From: Streptomyces sp. TLI_053
GTDB lineage: Bacteria; Actinomycetota; Actinomycetes; Streptomycetales; Streptomycetaceae
Assembly (NCBI RefSeq): GCF_900105395.1
Contig: NZ_LT629775.1
Coordinates: 7,405,501-7,469,500 of the forward strand
Direction: 5' to 3'
Length of the DNA: 64,000 nucleotides
The notes beneath the pieces were generated by a model that had not been told where the DNA came from, did no database searches, and saw only the letters and a list, made by a program, of their open reading frames with translations. This document shows, in pieces, positions 17,019 through 25,873 of this stretch (the first letter of the stretch is position 1; each line of letters opens with the position of its first letter). The translations under genes and the position numbers were made by a program.

Positions 17019-17360
17019 TCACCCTCTCGACAGATCAGTCGCGCCACGCCGCACAAGCGCGCTCTGACAGGATAGGCATGCCGCCTCTGGTGCGCCAGTA
17101 GCGCTTCTGACCGTCAGAAATTCGATGTCGCTGAGTTGCAGCGGGCGCCCGAACGTTTCCTCGAAGTCTGCTGCATGATTAGCAAACAAGGCATTGCATG
17201 CGCGCATCTCCGCGCAGTTTGCCGCGTCACCCCCGAACATCTGACCGCCGTCGGCGGCGGCCTCCTCGATCTCGTGCTCAAGGAAGGCAGGGCGAGAGGA
17301 GGGTCCGGAGTAGCCAATTTCCGTGATGTTCGTACCTCTGATATTCGCAACGGAAGTCAT
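17019..17360 (-). CDS. Orphan deaminase toxin domain (YwqJ-like)
   Basis: 113 residues from an ATG at 17360 with CAGGA upstream. It carries a deaminase zinc signature: Cys49-Ala-Glu51 in NCAEMRACNALF and Cys95-x-x-Cys98 in ACLSCQ, with SDIEFLTVRS between them, as in YwqJ-related deaminases found at toxin C-termini. There is no delivery domain. Immediately upstream, another frame keeps a Hint-to-toxin junction (see 17370-17475), so this is a displaced RHS tip rather than a complete gene. Whether it is expressed is unknown. Confidence 0.75.
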   Translation of the reverse strand: MTSVANIRGTNITEIGYSGPSSRPAFLEHEIEEAAADGGQMFGGDAANCAEMRACNALFANHAADFEETFGRPLQLSDIEFLTVRSATGAPEAACLSCQSALVRRGATDLSRG

Positions 17361-17369
17361 TGTTGCGTC

Positions 17370-17475
17370 CTGAGGCGCGTTTTTGCGGCTGCACGGGCAG
17401 CTGCTCCCATATCTGGCCCGCAGGAATTGTGAACCAAGATCGGGACTCCACCCGCCACAACATAGTATGTGTGGT
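17370..17475 (-). pseudogene. Relic of an RHS Hint/toxin junction
   Basis: The minus strand reads AAYHTYYVVAGGVPILVHN and then a short linker, matching the Hint end NLHTYYVLAGTTPVLVHN of the large RHS protein 1.1 kb away. The frame is closed upstream by TAG, has no start codon and ends at a TGA that overlaps the ATG of the deaminase frame. It marks where an RHS tip was once joined. Confidence 0.75.
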
Positions 17476-17734
17476 AGGCGGCACCTTCCGGCCTGCGTTC
17501 TCGCAGGCGGGCGGAAACCTACCCGTGCGTAGAGGTGCATGGAAGTGCATTGTTATACGGGCTTGTTGCCGCCGACGTTGCTGTCAGAGGCATACGCAAC
17601 GACGGGCCGTCAGGTGCGTGCGTCGGTGGTGTAGCGGTTTTGGTCGATACCCTGTCTGGTCTGGGATCGGGCATGATCGGGGAAGTCGTAAGCTGCTGCG
17701 ATTCGAAGGGGGCAAAGGAAAATAATCAAGCAAT

Positions 17735-17770
17735 GCAGGGCCCCGTCGGAGCAATCCGACGAGGCCCTGC
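17735..17770 (-). terminator. Terminator of the RHS operon
   Basis: 16-bp stem with one mismatch (arms 17735-17750 and 17755-17770, GCAA loop). On the minus strand it is followed by a T-rich tract (TTGATTATTTTCC), a classic intrinsic terminator 18 bases after the immunity stop. Confidence 0.85.
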
Positions 17771-17787
17771 TGATTCAAAGAATTCGC

Positions 17788-18186
17788 CTAGCGGAGTTCA
17801 TATCCATCCAGAATTGGCTCTGCCCATGCTGCATGAGCAAGAACTGGCCGCCAGGTGAGATGGCCGGTAGAGTCGTCTGCCATGTCCTGGCGAACGTGCA
17901 ATCCGTAATGGATCCTGTATTTCAGGCCCTCCAGGGACACAATGCCACAGGCAGTGCCCTTATCGGCTGCCGAATATCCCGGGTCGTCGATGACGTCCCA
18001 GCCGGCCTTTCGGGCGAGATGCACCCAGACGTCAAAAGCTCGCTCGCTCCCTCCGACATCGGGTCGCACGCCACCGACTCTCGCGATGATCTCCACGGGG
18101 TCAATGCGCTGGCCGCTCAATGCGTTTCTCCTCTGGATTTTCCTGGGTTCACTGGAGATGTCAATTAGCCTGCCCTGCTTTGCCAT
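17788..18186 (-). CDS. Candidate immunity protein of the RHS toxin
   Basis: 132 residues. The ATG at 18186 lies inside the last codons of the RHS gene (22-base overlap), the normal position for an immunity gene. Text such as ERAFDVWVHLARKAGWDVID and LKYRIHYGLHVRQDMADDS shows a soluble alpha-beta protein. No immunity family was recognised. It ends just before the operon terminator. Function is inferred from position only. Confidence 0.6.
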   Translation of the reverse strand: MAKQGRLIDISSEPRKIQRRNALSGQRIDPVEIIARVGGVRPDVGGSERAFDVWVHLARKAGWDVIDDPGYSAADKGTACGIVSLEGLKYRIHYGLHVRQDMADDSTGHLTWRPVLAHAAWAEPILDGYELR

Positions 18187-21100
18187 GAATTGAGCCCGCC
18201 GGATCCACTCGGCCATGTGTAGACGAACGTGGAGCCGGTATCCTCGGCGGCGCGTCCCATGGCTCCCCTGCAGCTGGAGCAAGGGGAGGAGGTTCCGTTG
18301 ATGACAACGTATCCATCGAGCGGGACAGGCTTTTCCAGAAAGAACTCGTCGTCGCGGATGATCCGCCTGCCGTAGCTAGGCACCCCGCCCGCCATCCGTG
18401 CTGCGCGATTTTCTGTGTGGCTAAGGATGTCGCCGCCTCGGGGCCCCATTGCAGCCTCCGGGGGAGTTTGAGCTCCACTCCGAATTGGATACTCATGTAC
18501 TACGTTTCCTTGCCCATCGAGAACTGTCACGTCCGCAAAGTGGGTTGATGAAGTTGTTGGGCACGCATTCAACTTCCCAAGGTCGATGTTATGCACAAGG
18601 ACCGGCGTGGTTCCTGCCAGCACATAGTACGTGTGGAGGTTGGCGACGGTGAGGTCGCGGGCCTCGGTAGGGGCCAGTTCGTAGTTGCGGATGGACTGGA
18701 TGGTGACAGGGGTGCCGTCGGCGCTGAGGAGGGTGTCGCCGGACTGGAGGTCGGCGGCCTGAGTCCAACGGGCGGTGGTGATGTTCCAGTAGGGGTGGTG
18801 CTGGGTGGAGGTCAGGGTGCTGGGGGAGGCGGTGGTGGAAGTGAGGGTGAGGTCGGTGAAGAGGGTGTCGTCGGGGGTGACGATGGTGTTGACGACGGCT
18901 TCGCCGGAGGTGGTGTTGGTCTGGGGGTCGGTGGCCAGGACCTGGTCGCCGACGGCGATGTCACCGATGGGCTTGGCGCTGCCGTCGGCGAGTAGGACGG
19001 GTGTGGTCGGTGGGAAGCTGTGGCGACGGATCGGGCAGGCTGCGGCGATTGTGTCTTCCGCTTCCTTGGCGGCCTTGGATTCCTTGCGCCAGACTTTCAG
19101 ACCGTCGAAGAGTTCGCCGGCGAGTGTCTTGATGGTCTTGGCGAGTTCGTAGGCCTTGTTCCAGCGGAAGGCGTACTTGGCCAGGAGCTTGGTGAGAGGG
19201 CCGCCGCTGAACATGCTGCTCACGACGTTGAGTGCGGTCTCGCCGCAGGATCCGAGGTTCCCGGTCGTGACGCAGTCGATGGCGTCGGTGATGCCCAACT
19301 CGTCGGCGACGATCTTGGCGAGCTTCTTGCCGGCGTCGACGACCTTGTTCTTGGCCGTTTCGGCCTTCTTGGCGCTTGCGTTCACTGGCGTGGAGACTGG
19401 ACCACCGCCGCTACCGGATCCGGGTCCGGGAACGTTAGCGGTGGTGAACGGAGTGAGGTCCGCCGTCGGGGGCACGACACCAGGCATGTAGTTCGCGGTG
19501 GTTTCCGCCGCATTGCTCATGGTGATGGTGCCGGCCGGTCCACAGGCGTAGAGGGTGCCGCACTCCTCCGAGCGGAGGCCGCTCGGGTCGGACTTGTTGA
19601 CCGGGTCGTTCTCGGAGTACGCGTAGCCGTTCCACTGTTGTGGGTCGCCGGCGTCGAGGACGGGGTCGAGGCTGAGGAAGCGGCCCGTAGTGGGTTGGTA
19701 CTGGCGGGCGCCTAGGTTGGTGAGGCCGGTGATGTCGTCCTTGGTGCCGCCGACGAAGCCGTGGTCGCCCGCCCAGATGGAGGGCTGGCTGCCACGGGGG
19801 TTGCCGAACGGGTCGGTGGGGCGCCGGTTCTCCGCCAGTGTCCGGGCGTTGATGGCCAGGGAGTTGCTGCCGTGGTGGTCGGCGAACTGGTAGGTGAGGA
19901 CGTTGCCGCCCTGACGCACCAGGGTGATGCCGCCGGGGATGTTGTAGTAGCGCGAGGCGGTCAGCGACTTGGTGACGGTGTCGTAGATCAGCTCGTCGCC
20001 GTTGGCGAGGTTGATGGTCGTCTTGCCGGGGTTGCGCCGGACGAGCTGGCTGCCGTCGGCGTCGTACACATAGGTGGTGGCGCCGCTGCCGGTCTTGTTG
20101 ACCGACTCCAGGCGGTCCTCGCCGTTCCAGGTGAGGGTGGTGGTGCCGGCGGTGTCCGTCACGGCGGTGGTGTGTCCGGCCGCGTCGTACTGGGAGGTGC
20201 TGGTGGTCGGGTTGTCACTGCCCACGCGGTTGGTGGAGGTGAGCAGCGCGTGCGGCCCGCCGGTTCCGCCGCCGCTTCCGGGAGCGGTCGTCGGGGTGTT
20301 ACGAGTGCCCGCGTTCGGGAACGTCTGGGTGGTGGTGATGTCCCGGGAGGTGTCGCCGCCGGGGTCGTGGGCGACCATGCCGGTGCGGTTGCCGGTCAGG
20401 TCGTACTGGTAGCTCTGCCAGTAGGGTGCGGAGCCGCCGACGGTGGTCTGGGCCGGCACCTGCGCGCCGCTGGTCGGGGTGTCGTTGGTGCAGCGGCCCC
20501 GGCCGCCGACCGCGGGGGCGGGCTCCTGGTGGAGGCGCCCGGTGTCGCTCCAGGCGGTGCTGAGGCGACCGAGGTAGTCGTAGCTGAAGCACTGCAGGTC
20601 GGTCGCGGACGGCGTGTTGTTGGGGATGCTGCGGATCGCCGTGATCCGGCCGACCTGGTTGTACGCGTAGGTGGTCTGCTGGACCGAGCCGGTGGTCGCG
20701 GTCTGCTTGTCGACGAACTGGCTGATCGGGCGCCCGGTCGACTCGTCGAAGGTGTTGGTCGCGACGATCTGGGTGCCGTACGGGTTCATCGTGGAGCGGA
20801 TGTTGCGGCCGTAGGCGTCGTAGTCGGACTGGACGTCGTAGGCGATGCCGCCGAGTCCGCCGATGTCGTGCAGGAGACCGTAGGCCTCGTAGTTGTAGGT
20901 GACGGACTCCGCGAACAGGTCGCCGACCGCGGGCAGGCCCGTCTTGGTGAGCGCACCGGTGACAGGGTTGTAGACGGCCTGGTACGTGAAGGTGAGCGGG
21001 TTGGTCTGCCCGACCTCGCTACCGGGAATGGTGACGGTGGTCTTCGTCGGCCGGTAGGCGGTGTCCATCGCGGTGACCGCGGTGGTGTACGCCGCGCCGC

Positions 21101-24100
21101 TCTGGCCGCCGACGTAGCGGGTCGAGCTGGCCGGCTTGCCCTTGGCCACGGTGTCGTACGTGCGGCCGGTGAGCCGGTTGGCGGGGCTGACGGAGTCCTT
21201 GTAGGTACCCGTCGGCCGGCCGAGCAGGTCGTAGGTGGAGACGATGCTCTGACCGCGGGCGTCCGTGGAGCCGGCCACCCTGCCAGCTGTGTCGTAGGTG
21301 ACGGTGCTGGTGCCGGCGTCGGGATCACTGGTGCCGGTACGGCGGCCGCGCTGGTCGTAGCTGTACGTCCAGGTGTTGCCGGCGGCATCCGTGCGGGAAG
21401 CCTCAGTGCCCACCTGGGAGTAGCTGTAGGAGGTGACGTCCGCGTCGCCCGGGTTCCCGGTCGGGGCCGGGGTGCGGTACTGCCACAGCTGCAGAGTGCG
21501 CCCACGTGCGTCGGAGATCGTGGTCGTGGCCCGGCCGTCGGTCGGCGGGGTGACGTCGACCCGGCCCGGTGCGGGGTACGAGGTCACCATGGTGGTCTGC
21601 AGGACGCCGTACGCCAGCGACTGGCTGGCGACCACGCGGCCCATGCCGTCGAAGGAGGTCTTGGACTGGCTGGGGACCTTGGCGTTGTCGGGCTCGAACC
21701 GGACGGTGCTGGGCGGGTTGAGGTTGTTGTAGTACGTGTTGTTGGTGGCGGCCGCGCGGCCGTGCGAGTCGTAGAAGGTGTCGGTGATCAGTCGGCCCGC
21801 GTAGGCCGAGATCGCCGGGTCGGTCTGCGTCTGCACGACGCGGGCGAGTCCGTCCAGGATCTGGACGGACTGCTGGTACCTCGACGTGGCCCGGAGCGTC
21901 TGGGTCGTGATCGAGGACGGACCGTCGTTCCTGAGCTGATAGGTGAACTTGTAGTCGGCGGGCGAGCTGGTGGCGCGCCCGGCCTGCCAGACCTCCTTCA
22001 GTCGGCCGAGGGCGTCGTAGGTCTGGGTGACGGTACGGCCGTTGACGTCCGTGGTGGTCAGGGGAAGGGACCGGGTGGGGTCGAGGGTGACGGTGGAGGT
22101 CCAGCCGGTAGCTGCCTCGGGGGTACCGGCGGGCGCGGGCGCGACGACGGTGTTCTTGTTGGGCAGTTCGCCCGGCGCGGCGGAGCTGTAGACGGTGGTG
22201 GTGGCGGCACCGTTCGGGTGCGCGCTGTCGGTCGTGGTGGGGTCGGTGACGGTGGTCGGACGGCCGTAGGCGTCGTAGGTGCTGTTGCCGGTGGTGGTCC
22301 ACTGGGCGGTGCCGTTGGCGTCGTACTTCTCCAGCACCTGGAGACCGGTGGCGGACGCGGTGGTGCCCAGGCCGCCGTGGGGCTGGTTGTCGTAGAGCGT
22401 GCGACCGCCGGTGACGGTGTTGGCCGCCGTGGGGGTCGCGTCGCAGGCGTTCGGGCCGGAGACGGTGAGCGTCTGGGAGACGGCGTTGACGATCGGCGAG
22501 GACGGGTTGGCCGCGTAGTCCGTGCGGATGCAGACGTCCGGGGTGCCGTCGGCCTGCTGCAGGACCTTCGAGGGGCGGTAGGGCGCGCTCGCTTCGACGA
22601 ACGTGGTGTCCGTCGTTGTGCGCCAGTCGTCGCCCGAGATCCTGGCCTTCGCGGTCACCGTGCTCCAGGACGGCGAGGCGTACCGGGCCTCGAGCGGGGG
22701 CAGGGACGGGCCCCGGCTGTGGGTGGCCACCACCGCGGGCTCGGCGCTGGAGTTGACACTGGTGGCGGACGGGTCGGTGGCGGCGGCGGTGGCATCGGCG
22801 TAGGTGGCCGATTCGAGGACCTGGCCGGAGAGCCAGTCGTGGTCGGGGACGGAACCGGCGGTCGGACCCCAGGTCTTGGCGTCGTTCCGCGATGCGCCGG
22901 CGGCGTCGTGGTCGCCCTTCATGCCCTGGTGGTAGAACGTGGCGGTCTTGCTCTGCGGCCCGTCGCCCTCCGTACCGCTCACGGCGGTGACCGAGGCGTA
23001 GCCGCGGAACTGGTCCCAGGTGCGGACGGCACTGTCGACGCCCGCGGCGTCGTTGCGGTGCCAGGCGGCGTCGCCGTAGGTGTAGGTGGTGGTCTGGGGG
23101 AGAACACCGCGAACGAGGTCGGAGCGTGGATCGACCGTCATCGTGTGGACGGGGTAGCGCAGGAACCAGTCGTCGACGGGACTGTCAGTCGGTGTGGCGT
23201 TGGGCTCGTACCACTTGACGTTGAAGCAGGGCAGCTTGTTGCCGTCGGGTGAGGGCGGCATGACGTTGGCGGTGCGTGAGCACTGTTCCCTGTAGTAGTC
23301 GACGCTGACGGTGCCGCCGGTCTCGGTGGTGATCTTCTCCATCCGGTAGCGGATGAAGTCCGACCTCGAAGGGGTGAGACCGTCGACGCGGTTGCGCAGC
23401 GCCATGCCCTGGAAGGTGATGGGGTTGAGGACCGTGTCGCTCTGACCGCTGCTGTGCCCCGTGCGCTGGACGGATTCGAGCCAGGGGATCTGTGGGTCGC
23501 CCGTGTTCTGGGCGGGTGAACCCGGGTTGTTGCTGGTGTCGTGCGGATCCTTGAACGAGTGCGTGAGCTTGTAGGAGTCGACGGTCCGGAACTCGCCGTT
23601 GACGCGGACCTGGGTGGTGATGGTGTTGAGCCAGCGGCTGGTCCAGAAGCTGGGGCCGGCGTTGGCACAGGCTCCCTCTGCGGCGCACTGCTGGTCCACC
23701 GGGACGTCGGGCCAGTTGCCCGCGTTCTCGGGGGTGCGGTTCTCTTCCTTGCAGGGAGTCTCTCCGGCGAGGCAGCGCTCACCGCTCTCGAAGACGACCT
23801 GGGAGGCGGGCTGGTGGGTGCCGTTGCTGTTCAGCTGGTCGGAGAGGAGCTGGCCGTAGCCGATGACGTGCAGAGCGCCGGCCCGGGTGTATGCGGGGTT
23901 GTCTCCGTTGCCGCCGTGGTTCTGGCCGGCACCGAGCGCGTAGTGGTTCGTCTCGGGGTCGTAGGTGAAGGTGGTCAGGTTGCCGTGGGGGTCGACGATG
24001 TAGTCGAGGTTCCAGCGCCAAGCGCTTCGGCACCAGGACGCATTGCCCTTGGCGGCGTCGTAGCAGGGGTCACCGGGCTTCGGGGAGAACACCGGGACGG

Positions 24101-25592
24101 TCCAGGCCGACTGGCTGGCAGGGCCGGTGCTGGTCGGAGTCCCCTGTGCCGAGGGCAGGTGGTTGAGACCGAAGTAGTAGACGGTGCCGCTGGTGTCCGT
24201 GACCTTGAGGAATGAACCGTTCCAGGTGCCGTTGTCGGCGCCGGTGAGGAACTCGACTTTGGTGCCGTCGTCGGACTGCAGCCGCCAGGTGCACTTGGAC
24301 TGCTCGTCCCGCGGGTTGGAGGTGTCGCAGGACCCGTCGTTGGGGATCAGCTGCCCGGAGTGGCCCGCCAGGGAGAGCGTCAGATTGGCACTGTCCCAGC
24401 ACTGGTCGCCGGAGCCGGTGATGCCGGCCTTCGAGCACGGCTGGTAGGAGCGCTCGACGAAGCCCGAGCCCAGGTCCCAGCCCTCACCGATCCAGGAGGC
24501 CTGGGAGTTGGTCGCGGAGGTCTTGCCGTCGACGGACGCCGAGTCGTAGGAGAGGCCGATCTGCGGGACGCCACCGCCGAGGCTGGGCGGCATCTGGACC
24601 GGGTAGTTGTAGGTGAACGAGCCGGAGGATCCACCGGCGGCCCAGCCCTGGCTGGGGTTCAGGCTGGTCGCGCTGTAGGTGCCGGAGCCGCTGCTCGGTG
24701 CTCCCTGCAGGGCGAGGACCATGGCGGGCGCCGCGGCGGGCGCCCCGGCTGCCGCAGATGCGGTCAAGCCCTTCGCGAACGGCGAGGCCACCGGCGCGGC
24801 GGCGGGCAGGTCGACATCGGCGACCAGCTTCTTCGTCTGCGGGTCGAGGTGGGAGGGGACCGGAGTGCGGGTCCGGCACTGCTCCGCGCCAGGGCTGGTG
24901 AGCGCGCACGCGGGCAGGGCGACCAGGGTGGCGCGGCTTGCCCAGTCGCCGCCGTAGGCGGGGGCGAGGGCCACGGGGTCCAGACTCACCCGGGCCTTGG
25001 TGGCGGTGTGCTGGTCCGCGAGGGAGAGGGAGACCAGCGCGCCGCTGACGCCAGCGGCCTTTGCAGTGGCGGTGTCGGCGACCGTGACACTGACCTTGGT
25101 GTTCGTCTCGGATCCGGCGCCGTCGGCCCGGCGGGCGGGTGACGGGTTGTCGCCGCCGGCCACGGACGACACCCAGACCGGGAGATCGCCGGCCTTCTTC
25201 GCGGCTGCCGCGGCCGGCTCCTGGACCGTGTTGCCGCGGCCGTCTGAGCGGGCGGTGGTCGTACCGGCCGCCGGCGCCTGGGCGAGTTCGACCGCGGCGG
25301 CCCCGGCGGGAGCGTTCTTTCCGCTCCTGTCCTGGGCGGGCTTGGCGGGCTCGGTCTTGGCCCGGGCCGTCGCCGGACCGGGAGCGTCCTTGCCGGCGAC
25401 CGACTCCGTGCCCGGAATCGGTGTCTGCGGCGGTGACCAGACGCGGTGGTAGTCCGGCGCCGCCGCGAAGGCTATGCCTCCGGCCGGAACCATGAGGGAG
25501 GCGACGACCGCGAGGGTACTGACCAGGGCGGTCCGTGATCGTCGTGAGTAGGAGGCCCGAGACCGGGCCGAGCGTGCACGGTGAAAGAGCAC
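18165..25592 (-). CDS. RHS polymorphic toxin with Hint protease and deaminase tip
   Basis: 2475 residues. The GTG at 25592 is preferred over one at 25598 because GGAGGGG is properly spaced for it. Order of parts: signal peptide (to about residue 45), long Ala/Pro segment, SpvB-like entry domain (YPVQMPPSLGGGVPQIGLSY, near 330), YD repeats (about 1100-1960), RHS core ending PVNKSDPSGL near 2000, a Hint domain from CPIRRHSFPPTTPVLLADGS (about 2185) to TYYVLAGTTPVLVHN (about 2335), then a 140-residue tip. The tip has H2392-T-E2394 and C2438-S-S-C2441, the zinc site of deaminase toxins. The RHS shell would cage the tip and Hint would cut it free. Confidence 0.88.
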   Translation of the reverse strand: MLFHRARSARSRASYSRRSRTALVSTLAVVASLMVPAGGIAFAAAPDYHRVWSPPQTPIPGTESVAGKDAPGPATARAKTEPAKPAQDRSGKNAPAGAAAVELAQAPAAGTTTARSDGRGNTVQEPAAAAAKKAGDLPVWVSSVAGGDNPSPARRADGAGSETNTKVSVTVADTATAKAAGVSGALVSLSLADQHTATKARVSLDPVALAPAYGGDWASRATLVALPACALTSPGAEQCRTRTPVPSHLDPQTKKLVADVDLPAAAPVASPFAKGLTASAAAGAPAAAPAMVLALQGAPSSGSGTYSATSLNPSQGWAAGGSSGSFTYNYPVQMPPSLGGGVPQIGLSYDSASVDGKTSATNSQASWIGEGWDLGSGFVERSYQPCSKAGITGSGDQCWDSANLTLSLAGHSGQLIPNDGSCDTSNPRDEQSKCTWRLQSDDGTKVEFLTGADNGTWNGSFLKVTDTSGTVYYFGLNHLPSAQGTPTSTGPASQSAWTVPVFSPKPGDPCYDAAKGNASWCRSAWRWNLDYIVDPHGNLTTFTYDPETNHYALGAGQNHGGNGDNPAYTRAGALHVIGYGQLLSDQLNSNGTHQPASQVVFESGERCLAGETPCKEENRTPENAGNWPDVPVDQQCAAEGACANAGPSFWTSRWLNTITTQVRVNGEFRTVDSYKLTHSFKDPHDTSNNPGSPAQNTGDPQIPWLESVQRTGHSSGQSDTVLNPITFQGMALRNRVDGLTPSRSDFIRYRMEKITTETGGTVSVDYYREQCSRTANVMPPSPDGNKLPCFNVKWYEPNATPTDSPVDDWFLRYPVHTMTVDPRSDLVRGVLPQTTTYTYGDAAWHRNDAAGVDSAVRTWDQFRGYASVTAVSGTEGDGPQSKTATFYHQGMKGDHDAAGASRNDAKTWGPTAGSVPDHDWLSGQVLESATYADATAAATDPSATSVNSSAEPAVVATHSRGPSLPPLEARYASPSWSTVTAKARISGDDWRTTTDTTFVEASAPYRPSKVLQQADGTPDVCIRTDYAANPSSPIVNAVSQTLTVSGPNACDATPTAANTVTGGRTLYDNQPHGGLGTTASATGLQVLEKYDANGTAQWTTTGNSTYDAYGRPTTVTDPTTTDSAHPNGAATTTVYSSAAPGELPNKNTVVAPAPAGTPEAATGWTSTVTLDPTRSLPLTTTDVNGRTVTQTYDALGRLKEVWQAGRATSSPADYKFTYQLRNDGPSSITTQTLRATSRYQQSVQILDGLARVVQTQTDPAISAYAGRLITDTFYDSHGRAAATNNTYYNNLNPPSTVRFEPDNAKVPSQSKTSFDGMGRVVASQSLAYGVLQTTMVTSYPAPGRVDVTPPTDGRATTTISDARGRTLQLWQYRTPAPTGNPGDADVTSYSYSQVGTEASRTDAAGNTWTYSYDQRGRRTGTSDPDAGTSTVTYDTAGRVAGSTDARGQSIVSTYDLLGRPTGTYKDSVSPANRLTGRTYDTVAKGKPASSTRYVGGQSGAAYTTAVTAMDTAYRPTKTTVTIPGSEVGQTNPLTFTYQAVYNPVTGALTKTGLPAVGDLFAESVTYNYEAYGLLHDIGGLGGIAYDVQSDYDAYGRNIRSTMNPYGTQIVATNTFDESTGRPISQFVDKQTATTGSVQQTTYAYNQVGRITAIRSIPNNTPSATDLQCFSYDYLGRLSTAWSDTGRLHQEPAPAVGGRGRCTNDTPTSGAQVPAQTTVGGSAPYWQSYQYDLTGNRTGMVAHDPGGDTSRDITTTQTFPNAGTRNTPTTAPGSGGGTGGPHALLTSTNRVGSDNPTTSTSQYDAAGHTTAVTDTAGTTTLTWNGEDRLESVNKTGSGATTYVYDADGSQLVRRNPGKTTINLANGDELIYDTVTKSLTASRYYNIPGGITLVRQGGNVLTYQFADHHGSNSLAINARTLAENRRPTDPFGNPRGSQPSIWAGDHGFVGGTKDDITGLTNLGARQYQPTTGRFLSLDPVLDAGDPQQWNGYAYSENDPVNKSDPSGLRSEECGTLYACGPAGTITMSNAAETTANYMPGVVPPTADLTPFTTANVPGPGSGSGGGPVSTPVNASAKKAETAKNKVVDAGKKLAKIVADELGITDAIDCVTTGNLGSCGETALNVVSSMFSGGPLTKLLAKYAFRWNKAYELAKTIKTLAGELFDGLKVWRKESKAAKEAEDTIAAACPIRRHSFPPTTPVLLADGSAKPIGDIAVGDQVLATDPQTNTTSGEAVVNTIVTPDDTLFTDLTLTSTTASPSTLTSTQHHPYWNITTARWTQAADLQSGDTLLSADGTPVTIQSIRNYELAPTEARDLTVANLHTYYVLAGTTPVLVHNIDLGKLNACPTTSSTHFADVTVLDGQGNVVHEYPIRSGAQTPPEAAMGPRGGDILSHTENRAARMAGGVPSYGRRIIRDDEFFLEKPVPLDGYVVINGTSSPCSSCRGAMGRAAEDTGSTFVYTWPSGSGGLNSWQSRAG

Positions 25593-25776
25593 CGTCACCC
25601 CTCCGTTGGTGACCGTGCCCGTGGGAACGGCCAGGTGATCAAGAGTCAGCCGACTTTATGGGTTGCTTACATTCCATGTCGAGGAGTCGACAAAGATCGC
25701 CTACGGTGATTCAAATCACCTCGGGTGCGAATGGTGCGAAGCACTGCCAAACCGGCCCTTGGGCACGGAAATAGCG

Positions 25777-25806
25777 TTGACGGAGTGTCGCGGGCGTGAG
25801 CAGGTT
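25777..25806 (+). promoter_or_regulatory. Promoter of the LamG/ricin gene
   Basis: TTGACG at 25777-25782 and CAGGTT at 25801-25806 with an 18-base spacer, giving a leader of about 60 bases before the GTG at 25874. A housekeeping-type promoter; only moderately convincing. Confidence 0.35.
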
Positions 25807-25873
25807 TCGTCTGTCCTGTGCGCAGTGCCGGTCGGCAGCATCCGCACGAATCTCCTCTCGGGAAGGCTTCGCC

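Larger units (their letters stand above)
17361..17787. other. Region between the two toxin cassettes
   Basis: 427 lower-GC bases. On the minus strand it holds the Hint-junction remnant next to the orphan toxin, and the terminator of the main RHS operon at 17735-17770. No promoter was recognised for the orphan toxin, and the rest of the stretch shows nothing else. Confidence 0.5.

Noticed and set aside
19761-23252. Long plus-strand open frame opposite the RHS gene
   Set aside because: It is an antisense shadow of high-GC codon use: Gly/Val/Arg-rich with no domain, while the minus strand carries clear RHS repeats.
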